64,000 nt of DNA, from NCBI RefSeq assembly GCF_016865585.1, contig NZ_JAESND010000005.1, positions 62,001 to 126,000 on the forward strand, read 5' to 3'. Source of the DNA: Jeongeupia naejangsanensis. GTDB taxonomy: Bacteria; Pseudomonadota; Gammaproteobacteria; Burkholderiales; Chitinibacteraceae. Positions 57,446-64,000 of the stretch are shown one piece after another (position 1 is the stretch's first letter; every line of letters begins with the position of its first letter). Position numbers and translations under genes: made by a program. The notes beneath the pieces are model-generated. The model was not told the origin of the DNA. It searched no databases and saw only the letters and a program-made list of their open reading frames with translations.

Positions 57446-57646
57446 TTCGCTTTCCTGCGGTGTTCGTTTCGGTCCAGATTCTTTGAACCGATAAGCTGTT
57501 ACCCGGTCGCCAGCTTTTAAGGTGTGCCTGTTGCGAGTGTTCCCTGTACTTCGGTACTTGCCGAACGCACCTGATGGTACCCGGCCGGCGGCCACTTGAA
57601 CCTGTGGGTTCAAGATGCGGACCGAAACGGCACTCGCGGGAAGCCC
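57446..57646 (+). ncRNA. ssrS: 6S RNA
   Basis: Between zapA and fau, the standard place of ssrS. The long terminal helix pairs GCTTTCCTGCGGTG...TTTCGGTCC (57449-57474) with GGACCGAAA...CGCGGGAAGC (57619-57643). The conserved internal hairpin CTTGAACC / GGGTTCAAG (near 57595-57614) is the one seen in E. coli 6S RNA. It would imitate an open promoter and hold sigma-70 RNA polymerase in stationary phase. Ends are approximate, to within about 10 bases. Confidence 0.88.
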
Positions 57647-57661
57647 TTCTCCTAGGCTGAC

Positions 57662-58270
57662 GTGCTCCACGTTGACCCTGCCCTCCAGCAAGACAAGGCC
57701 AACTGGCGCAAGGAATTGCGCCGGCGCCGGGCCGCCATGCATCCCCAGCAACGCCATGCCGCCGCGCGCCAGATCGCAGTCTGGGCCCGCGGCGCTGGTC
57801 TGTTGCGTCGCGGGCGCCGGCTTGCAGCCTACATGCCGACCGGCAGCGAGTGCTCGACTTGGCCATTGATGCTGGCGGCGCAGCACCACGGTTGCCGCGT
57901 CTACCTGCCGATCGTGCCGAAACGCGGCCGCAAGTTGTCCTTCGTACGCTTCGACGAGCATGCAGTCTGGCAGCTGGGCGCCTACAACATTCCCGAACCG
58001 AGACACGCCGAGCACTGCAAGCCGCGTGCGCTCGATGTCGTGTTCGTTCCGCTGGTTGGCGTGGACGGACAACTGCGGCGTCTCGGTCAGGGCGGCGGTT
58101 ACTACGACACGACATTCCACTTCCGTCGTGCACGCCGGCACTGGCGCCGGCCGCTGCTGGTCGGCATCGCCTTCGATTGCCAGCGGATCGACACTTTGCC
58201 GGCCGATCGCTGGGATCTCGGCCTCGACCTGCTGATCACCGAATCGGGCCTCCATCGCCGGCCTGTCTGA
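57662..58270 (+). CDS. fau: 5-formyltetrahydrofolate cyclo-ligase
   Basis: 202 residues from a GTG start about 15 bases after 6S RNA. KANWRKELRRRRAAMHPQQR at the N-terminus, AAYMPTGSECSTWPLM and the signature RLGQGGGYYDTTF show the family. It recycles 5-formyl-THF, and in E. coli this gene (ygfA) is cotranscribed with 6S RNA as here. Confidence 0.93.
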   Translation: MLHVDPALQQDKANWRKELRRRRAAMHPQQRHAAARQIAVWARGAGLLRRGRRLAAYMPTGSECSTWPLMLAAQHHGCRVYLPIVPKRGRKLSFVRFDEHAVWQLGAYNIPEPRHAEHCKPRALDVVFVPLVGVDGQLRRLGQGGGYYDTTFHFRRARRHWRRPLLVGIAFDCQRIDTLPADRWDLGLDLLITESGLHRRPV

Positions 58271-58485
58271 GCCGGTGCTAAACCGTTTTGGCATTGCCAA
58301 TAAGGTGAAAACCGACTTAGATCAAACATCCGCACGGTTTTACACTCGGCAAGCGCAAAATTTCACACGTTGGAAACGGACTCGCACTCTAGAATCAGGG
58401 GCGAAAACATAATCCGTAGGCATAAATCGGTCTGCGCGATTTGAAAAAACAGAAATCCGTTGAAAATCAACAAGAGGTTGTCGAT

Positions 58486-61032
58486 ATGACTGCATCCCAT
58501 CGCCTTGAGCTTCTCGCGCCGCTGAGCGGCCTGCTGGTCCCGATCGAACAAGTACCGGATCCGGTATTTGCCCAGAAAATGGTAGGCGATGGCGTGTCGA
58601 TCGACCCGACATCGAACGTGCTGCTCTCGCCGGTTGCCGGCAAGATCACCCAGCTGCATTCGGCCCGCCATGCGGTGACGATCACGACCGCAGACGGTAT
58701 CGAAGTCCTGATCCATATCGGTCTCGACACCGTGATGCTCAAGGGCGAGGGTTTCAGCGCCAAGGTCAAGGAAGGCGATACCGTCACCGCTGGCCAGCCG
58801 CTGATCGAATTCGACGGTGACGCTGTCAGCCGCAAGGCGCGCAGCCTGCTGACCCAGATCGTCATCACCAACAGCGACCGCGTCGCCCGCTTCGTTCCGG
58901 GCAACGGCTTCGTCCGCGCCGGCCAGACCGTTGCACTGACGCTGGAACTCGCCGGTGCACCCGCTGCTGCGACCGCTGCTGCTGCGTCGAGTGACGAAGC
59001 CCAGTCCGAACCGGTCCGCGTGCCGAACCCGACCGGCCTGCACGCCCGTCCGGCTGCCGTGGTGGCCAACCTGTCCAAGACTTTCACGTCGACGGTCAAG
59101 CTTGTTCGCGGCGATGAAACCGCCAACGCCAAATCGGTCGTCGCGATCATGGGCCTAGAAGTCCAGTACGGTGACGAAATCCACGTCAAGGCCGCCGGCC
59201 CGGACGCCGCCGCCGCCGCAAAGGCCGTGGCCGAAATGATTGCCCAAGGTTCGGGCGAGGAAGTCGGCGGCGTGATTTCGCCGGCTGCGCAGAAGCATCT
59301 CGCCAAAACCAAGCGAGCCGTTGCACCGGCCAAGCCGAAGTCGGGCGACCCGAACGTGCTGCTCGGCGTATCCGCCTCGCCGGGTCTGGCCGTCGGCCAG
59401 ATTTTCCAGGTACGCCAGGAAGCGATCGAAGTGGCCGAACAGGGCCGCGATGCGCAGTTCGAACGCAGCAAGCTCGACGCGGCGCTCAAGGATGCGCGCA
59501 ACCAGCTTGAAGCGCTGAAGAGCGAAATTTCCGATGCGTCGAAGGCCGAGATTTTCAATGCGCACCAGGAGCTGCTTGAAGATCCGGACCTGCTCGACAT
59601 CGCCATCAACGGCATCAGCAGCGGCAAGAGCGCCGGTTTTGCCTGGCAGACCGCGTTTTCGACCTACGCCGACAAGCTCGCCGCACTGAAGAACGAAGTG
59701 CTCGCCGGTCGGGCCAACGACATCCGCGACGTGGGCCGCCGCGTGCTGCGCATCATCGCCGGCGTCAAGGAAGCCGAACTGGCCGTGCCGGAAAACGCGA
59801 TCCTGATCGCCGAAGACCTGACGCCGTCCGATACCGCCAGCCTCGACCGCGAAAAGGTCCTCGGTTTTGCCACCGTCGGCGGCGGCGCGACCAGCCACGT
59901 TGCCATCCTCGCCCGTTCGCTGAACATTCCGGCGATCTGTGGCATCGATGAAGACGCATTGCAGCTTGCGAACGGCACCGCCGTGATTCTCGACGGCAGC
60001 AAGGGCTCGCTGCGCAAGAATCCGTCCGAGGCCGAAGTCGCGCAGATCCGTGAGGCGCAGGTCAAGCTGGCCAAGCAGCGCGCCGAAGAACTCGCTGCCG
60101 CGCATCAGTCGCCGGTCACCACCGATGGCCACCATATCGAAGTCGTCGCCAACATCGGCGGTCTCGACGAAGCCAAACAGGGCGTCGAACTCGGTGGCGA
60201 AGGCGTCGGCCTGCTGCGCAGCGAATTCCTCTACCTCGACCGTGCCGATGCGCCGACCGAGGAAGAGCAGACGCAGATCTACACCGACATCGCCAAGGCA
60301 CTCGGTACCGAACGTACCTTCGTCGTGCGTACGCTCGACGTCGGTGGCGACAAGCCGCTGCCCTACCTGCCGCAGCCGGCCGAAGAAAACCCCTTCCTCG
60401 GCGTGCGCGGTGTGCGCCTGTGTCTGGCCGAGCCGGAAATGTTCCGCGTGCAGATCCGCTCGGTACTGCGTGCCGCGCCGTTCTCCAAGCTGCACATCAT
60501 GTTCCCGATGATCGCGACGCTGGACGAGCTGCGTGCTGCCAAGGCCATCGTGGCCGAGGAAAAAGCCGCGCTGAACATCACGGCCGACGTGAAGGTCGGG
60601 ATCATGGTCGAAGTGCCGTCGACCGCCGTGATGTCCGAACTCTTCGCCAAGGAAGCCGATTTCTTCTCGATCGGTACCAATGACCTGACCCAGTACACGC
60701 TGGCGATGGACCGCGGTCACCCGAAGCTGGCCAAGCAGGCCGACGCGCTGAACCCGGGTGTGCTGCGCCTGATCGCGATGACGGTCAAGGGCGCGCATGC
60801 GCAGGGCAAGTGGGTCGGCGTCTGCGGCGGGATCGCTTCCGATCCGCAGGCCGTGCCGCTGCTGATCGGCATCGGTGTCGACGAGCTGTCGGTCAGCGTG
60901 CCGGCGATTCCGTCGATCAAGGCCATGGTGCGCCGCCTGTCCAAGGCCGATTGCCAGAAGCTGGCCGCCGAAGTGCTGCAACTGGGCACCGCTGCCGAAG
61001 TGCGCGAGCGCTTGGGTAAAGCCGCCGGCTAA
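58486..61032 (+). CDS. Fused PTS protein EIIA(Glc-type)-HPr-EI
   Basis: 848 residues from ATG 58486 (AAGAGG 8 bases upstream; an upstream TTG frame is rejected). Three domains in order: EIIA of the glucose superfamily (1-155, phospho-His in VLIHIGLDT, H77), HPr (about 175-260, H186 in PTGLHARPAA, with a Ser-46-like region further on), and enzyme I (about 290-848, phospho-His H471 in GGGATSHVAIL). Ala/Lys-rich linkers join them. It therefore passes phosphate from PEP to an EIIB on a permease, and the EIICB gene is directly downstream. The fused form is known from GlcNAc or fructose systems; the domain type and neighbour here suggest glucose or GlcNAc. Confidence 0.92.
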   Translation: MTASHRLELLAPLSGLLVPIEQVPDPVFAQKMVGDGVSIDPTSNVLLSPVAGKITQLHSARHAVTITTADGIEVLIHIGLDTVMLKGEGFSAKVKEGDTVTAGQPLIEFDGDAVSRKARSLLTQIVITNSDRVARFVPGNGFVRAGQTVALTLELAGAPAAATAAAASSDEAQSEPVRVPNPTGLHARPAAVVANLSKTFTSTVKLVRGDETANAKSVVAIMGLEVQYGDEIHVKAAGPDAAAAAKAVAEMIAQGSGEEVGGVISPAAQKHLAKTKRAVAPAKPKSGDPNVLLGVSASPGLAVGQIFQVRQEAIEVAEQGRDAQFERSKLDAALKDARNQLEALKSEISDASKAEIFNAHQELLEDPDLLDIAINGISSGKSAGFAWQTAFSTYADKLAALKNEVLAGRANDIRDVGRRVLRIIAGVKEAELAVPENAILIAEDLTPSDTASLDREKVLGFATVGGGATSHVAILARSLNIPAICGIDEDALQLANGTAVILDGSKGSLRKNPSEAEVAQIREAQVKLAKQRAEELAAAHQSPVTTDGHHIEVVANIGGLDEAKQGVELGGEGVGLLRSEFLYLDRADAPTEEEQTQIYTDIAKALGTERTFVVRTLDVGGDKPLPYLPQPAEENPFLGVRGVRLCLAEPEMFRVQIRSVLRAAPFSKLHIMFPMIATLDELRAAKAIVAEEKAALNITADVKVGIMVEVPSTAVMSELFAKEADFFSIGTNDLTQYTLAMDRGHPKLAKQADALNPGVLRLIAMTVKGAHAQGKWVGVCGGIASDPQAVPLLIGIGVDELSVSVPAIPSIKAMVRRLSKADCQKLAAEVLQLGTAAEVRERLGKAAG

Positions 61033-61044
61033 AACCAACAGATC

Positions 61045-61165
61045 CCCGCGCGGTTGCTACACCCGCGCGGGCCTGTCATTCGCTTGCTCCTCGCGAATGC
61101 AAGAAAGACGCCGTGCAAAGCGGCGCTTGTGTATATAAAAAATCAAGCCTCGAGGACCTCGAGGC
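61045..61165 (+). promoter_or_regulatory. Structured leader between the PTS fusion gene and the permease gene
   Basis: Two hairpins: CCCGCGCGG/CCGCGCGGG (61045-61053 and 61063-61071) and GCCTCGAG-GAC-CTCGAGGC (61147-61165). Neither is followed by a T-run, so they are not classical terminators. They could set mRNA stability or differential expression of the two genes. I see no clear antiterminator (RAT) sequence. Confidence 0.5.
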
Positions 61166-61198
61166 TCCAGAACGCACTCGAACAGGAGTGAAGCAAAC

Positions 61199-62962
61199 AT
61201 GATCAATGCCGCATTTGCCTTTCTGCAAAAGATCGGCAAGGCGCTGATGCTGCCGGTAGCCGTGCTACCCGTGGCCGGCCTCTTGCTGGGGATCGGTAGT
61301 TCCAACTTTTCCTTCATCCCCGACATCATCAACCAGATCATGGCGCAGGGCGGCGGGGCGATCTTCGGCAACCTGCCGATCATCTTCGCCGTCGGCGTTG
61401 CGCTGGGTCTGACCGAGAACGACGGTGTTTCCGCTGTGGCTGCCGTGGTCGGTTTCGTCGTGATGATCGCGACGCTGGGTGTGATGGCAACCTATTTCGG
61501 TATCGAACCGGCGACCGTCATGGGCATGAAGTCGATGGAAACCGGCGTGTTCGGCGGCATCATCATCGGCGCCGTTGCCGGCGGGCTGTTCAACAAGTAC
61601 TACCGGATCGAGCTGCCGTCGTACCTCGGCTTCTTTGCCGGCAAGCGCTTCGTGCCGATTGTTACCGGTATCGCCGCCATTCTGGTCGGTGTGATCCTGT
61701 CGTTCATCTGGCCGCCGGTCCAGCACGGCATCGACATCTTCTCGCACTGGGCTGCGGCCGGTGATCCGCGTTCGGCGGCAACCGTTTACGGCGTGGTCGA
61801 GCGCATGCTGGTGCCGTTCGGTCTGCACCACATCTGGAACGTACCGTTCTTCTTCGAAATCGGTTCGTACACCGACGCAGCGGGCAAGGTCGTCCACGGC
61901 GACATCAACCGGTTCTTCGCGGGTGACCCGACCGCGGGCATCCTGTCGGGCGCGTTCTTCTTCAAGATGTTCGGTCTGCCGGGCGCAGCCATCGCGATCT
62001 GGCACACCGCCAAGCCGGAAAACAAGGTCAAGGTCGGCGGCATGATGGTCGCCGCCGCGCTGACCTCGTTCCTGACCGGCATCACCGAGCCGATCGAGTT
62101 CTCCTTCCTGTTCGTCGCACCGCAACTGTACGTGATCCATGCGCTGCTGGTCGGTACCGCACAGTTCATCGCCAACACGCTGAACATGCACATGGGCTTC
62201 ACGTTCTCGCAGGGTGGCATCGACTTCCTGCTGTTCAACGTGTTCGGCAAGTACGCGCAGAACTGGTGGTGGACGCTGATCCTCGGCCCGATCTATTTCG
62301 TCATTTACTACTTCGTGTTCCGCTTCTTCATCACCCGCTTCAACCTCAAGACCCCGGGTCGCGAGGATGAGGACGTGGCATCCGCAGGCGTGGTCGAAGG
62401 TGACCGTTCGGGCATGTCGCAGCAGCTGGTGCTGGCCTTTGGCGGCCGCAAGAACATCCAGTCGCTCGACGCGTGCATTACCCGTCTGCGCATCTCGGTG
62501 GCCGATCCGGCCCGTGTCGACCAGGCCAAGCTGAAGGCACTCGGTGCCGCAGGCGTCATGCAGGTCGGCAACAACATGCAGGCGATCTTCGGTACCCGTT
62601 CGGAGAACCTCAAGACCGACATGCAGGCCTATCTGAAGACCGCCGGTGCCGAGGCCGACGGTCCGGCGGCAGTCGCGCCGGCTGCTGCTGTCGCGGCCCC
62701 TGCCGCAGCAGCGGCAGCACCGGTCAGCGATGCCACGCGCCAGAAGGCGGCCACGGTGCTTCAGCTGCTCGGTGGCAAGGCCAACCTGCACGAGGTCGAG
62801 GCTGTGGCCGTGACGCGCGTGCGGGTGACGCTGAAGGATCTGGCCCTGCTGCAGCAGGGCGAGCTCGAGAAAGCCGGTATCGCGGTAATGCCGGTCAGCG
62901 ACAAGGTCGTGCAGGTCATCATCGGCAACGATGCCGAAGAACTAGCCAAACTGCTGAAGTAA
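61199..62962 (+). CDS. ptsG: PTS glucose-type permease EIICB with a second degenerate EIIB domain
   Basis: 587 residues. EIIC (1-385) has the PtsG-like [33 protein letters not shown] and many hydrophobic helices. EIIB1 (about 405-480) has the active-site Cys in [12 protein letters not shown] (C426). After an Ala/Pro-rich linker, a second EIIB-like copy (about 512-587) reads [19 protein letters not shown], where the Cys is replaced (A/V at 536-538). Sugar is most likely glucose, with GlcNAc as the alternative. EIIA, HPr and EI are supplied by the fused upstream protein. Confidence 0.88.
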   Translation: MINAAFAFLQKIGKALMLPVAVLPVAGLLLGIGSSNFSFIPDIINQIMAQGGGAIFGNLPIIFAVGVALGLTENDGVSAVAAVVGFVVMIATLGVMATYFGIEPATVMGMKSMETGVFGGIIIGAVAGGLFNKYYRIELPSYLGFFAGKRFVPIVTGIAAILVGVILSFIWPPVQHGIDIFSHWAAAGDPRSAATVYGVVERMLVPFGLHHIWNVPFFFEIGSYTDAAGKVVHGDINRFFAGDPTAGILSGAFFFKMFGLPGAAIAIWHTAKPENKVKVGGMMVAAALTSFLTGITEPIEFSFLFVAPQLYVIHALLVGTAQFIANTLNMHMGFTFSQGGIDFLLFNVFGKYAQNWWWTLILGPIYFVIYYFVFRFFITRFNLKTPGREDEDVASAGVVEGDRSGMSQQLVLAFGGRKNIQSLDACITRLRISVADPARVDQAKLKALGAAGVMQVGNNMQAIFGTRSENLKTDMQAYLKTAGAEADGPAAVAPAAAVAAPAAAAAAPVSDATRQKAATVLQLLGGKANLHEVEAVAVTRVRVTLKDLALLQQGELEKAGIAVMPVSDKVVQVIIGNDAEELAKLLK

Positions 62963-62980
62963 ACAGGCTTCGGTCAACGG

Positions 62981-63009
62981 AACGGCGTGCCTTTCGGCAC
63001 GCCGTTTTT
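62981..63009 (+). terminator. ptsG terminator
   Basis: AACGGCGTGCC (62981-62991), loop TTTC, GGCACGCCGTT, followed by TTT. 18 bases after the stop. Confidence 0.9.
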
Positions 63010-63100
63010 CATTTTGCAGCATCGACGGCAGGCCGGCCGGTCTCGCCCTGCTGCGGCGACTACGTTACGCTGGCGCCATTGCCGACTGGAGGGGAAGCCG

Positions 63101-63889
63101 ATGAACAAGCCGATCGTGATCCAGGGGGCGATGCAGGTCGAGGTCGCCTCGCTGATCGCACAACTGGGCGACGCGACCGTCGAGACGACCGGTGGCTGGA
63201 CATTCTGGTGCGGCCAGCTGGATGGTGTACCGGTCATCGTCAGCCGCACCGGCATGGGCATGAGCAATGCGGCGGCCGCGACGGCACTGGCGATCGAACG
63301 CTATGCGCCGGCGGCGGTGATCAATCAGGGCACGGCCGGCGGACATGATCCGGCGCTGCAGCCGAACGATCTGGTGCTCGGTGCGCGGGTGATTCATCTC
63401 GGCGCGTTCCAGAGTCCGTTCCGCGATGCCGGCGCAGGCAGCGACACGCTGGGCTGGCGGCCGCTCGACCTGATGGACCAGAGCGAAAGCGCCGAATTCA
63501 CCATGCCGGTGCCGATGTCGTTCGATGCCGACCCGGCATTGCTGGCGATTGCACGCGAGGTCACTTATGCGGCCGGTCGCGTTGTCGACGGCGTGATCGG
63601 GTCCTCCGACGTCTGGAACAACGAACTCGACCGGATTGCGCATTTCCATGCCCGCTACGGCACGCTGGTCGAGGAGATGGAGGCCGCGTCGGTCGCGCAG
63701 GTCTGCGGCCAGTACGGCGTGCCGTTTCTGGGCGTGCGGGTCGTCTCGAACAATATCGTCAACGGTTCGGCCCACGACGTGAGCACGGCCAACGCCTGCC
63801 AGGCTTTCGTCGCGGCGCTGCTGTCGCATTACCGGCCGCCGGCCGCAGCGCTGTTGCGCCCGCCGCTGTCCACCGAGGAGCAGGCATGA
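63101..63889 (+). CDS. Purine/MTA-SAH nucleosidase-like protein (phosphorylase superfamily)
   Basis: 262 residues, GGAGGGGAAG upstream of the ATG. PIVIQGAMQVEVASLIAQLG, GMGMSNAAAATALAIERYAPAAVINQGTAGG and the C-terminal block VEEMEAASVAQVCGQYGVPFLGVRVVSNN fit the 5'-methylthioadenosine/S-adenosylhomocysteine nucleosidase family, where Glu-Met-Glu contacts ribose. The protein is longer than MtnN by about 30 residues, with an extra loop about residues 105-135. Its stop overlaps the arsC-like gene by 4 bases. Confidence 0.85.
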   Translation: MNKPIVIQGAMQVEVASLIAQLGDATVETTGGWTFWCGQLDGVPVIVSRTGMGMSNAAAATALAIERYAPAAVINQGTAGGHDPALQPNDLVLGARVIHLGAFQSPFRDAGAGSDTLGWRPLDLMDQSESAEFTMPVPMSFDADPALLAIAREVTYAAGRVVDGVIGSSDVWNNELDRIAHFHARYGTLVEEMEAASVAQVCGQYGVPFLGVRVVSNNIVNGSAHDVSTANACQAFVAALLSHYRPPAAALLRPPLSTEEQA

Positions 63890-64000
63890 AGCTGACCATC
63901 TACCACAACCCGCGTTGCAGCAAATCGCGTGAAATGCTGGCCCTGTTGCGCGAGCGCGGATTCGAGCCCGACATCGTCGAGTACCTGAAAACGCCGCCCG
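63886..64000 (+). CDS. ArsC-family arsenate reductase (glutaredoxin type), N-terminal part
   Basis: The start MKLTIYHNPRCSKSREMLALLRERG carries the catalytic Cys (about residue 11) with Arg and Ser neighbours as in ArsC/YffB proteins; the reading continues past the right edge after VEYLKTPP. The overlap with the nucleosidase gene (ATGA) indicates one operon. It could be true arsenate reductase or the related YfgD/Spx-like group. Confidence 0.9.
   Translation, partial: MKLTIYHNPRCSKSREMLALLRERGFEPDIVEYLKTPP

Noticed and set aside
59155-61038. A 627-residue minus-strand frame opposite the PTS fusion gene
   Set aside because: Antisense shadow; the plus strand has three clear PTS domains with active-site His residues.
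61045-61165. PTS antiterminator (RAT) and terminator pair before ptsG
   Set aside because: The hairpins lack T-runs and the RAT consensus, and no LicT/BglG-type gene is nearby.

Overview
The window comes from a high-GC Gram-negative chromosome. Gene content and order fit a betaproteobacterium, probably order Neisseriales (Chromobacteriaceae or Chitinibacteraceae type); this is inferred from gene order and protein style, not from a search. The markers are dnaA-dnaN-gyrB with no recF, rpmH-rnpA-yidD-yidC-mnmE, parE/parC, a hemJ-CYTH-hemL cluster, a pilY1-fimT-pilV-pilW-pilX-pilE operon, zapB-like/zapA followed by 6S RNA and fau, and a fused EIIA-HPr-EI phosphotransferase next to a glucose EIICB permease. 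Four parS-like sites (33.7-43.6 kb) and dnaA place the window near the replication origin.

Left part, 1-22.5 kb: an accessory and defence island that ends against the gyrB terminator. From the left edge it carries, on the minus strand, a Wadjet plasmid-defence operon (WYL regulator, jetA, jetB and the start of jetC, which runs off the window), then a Tn7-like transposition module (TnsA, TnsB, TnsC/TniB, TniQ) with a small AlpA-like regulator and a repeat-rich candidate transposon end near 10.3 kb. Next come small unknown genes with an XRE regulator and its operators (10.8-12.2 kb), a Gabija-like pair (OLD-type ATPase/Toprim nuclease plus UvrD-like helicase, 12.6-16.5 kb), an unrecognised 690-residue protein with a PD-(D/E)XK-like nuclease motif (16.8-18.9 kb), and a retron made of a phosphoribosyltransferase/winged-helix effector, a structured 190-nt putative msr-msd and a reverse transcriptase (19.2-21.8 kb). 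A broken IS3-family transposase closes the island.

Middle part, 22.6-47.7 kb: core replication and housekeeping genes. gyrB, dnaN and dnaA read leftward; rpmH, rnpA, yidD and yidC read rightward. Then come a HAD phosphatase, an AraC regulator, mnmE, parE, an acetyltransferase, a soluble chemoreceptor, an amino-acid-binding protein, parC, a VanY-type peptidase, several small regulators and enzymes, thiD, rubredoxin, an M48 lipoprotein peptidase and heme synthesis genes.

Right part, 47.7-64 kb: the minor-pilin/PilY1 operon ending in a type IV pilin, a TlpA-like thioredoxin, the GTPase rbgA flanked by two homologous 200-bp intergenic repeats rich in DnaA boxes, a BtuF-like binding protein, zapB-like/zapA, 6S RNA, fau, the PTS pair, a nucleosidase and the start of an ArsC-family gene.

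The best candidates for new biology are the Wadjet operon apparently carried by a Tn7-like element, the 690-residue nuclease-like protein sandwiched between Gabija and a retron, the PRTase retron itself, and the duplicated DnaA-box regions around rbgA.
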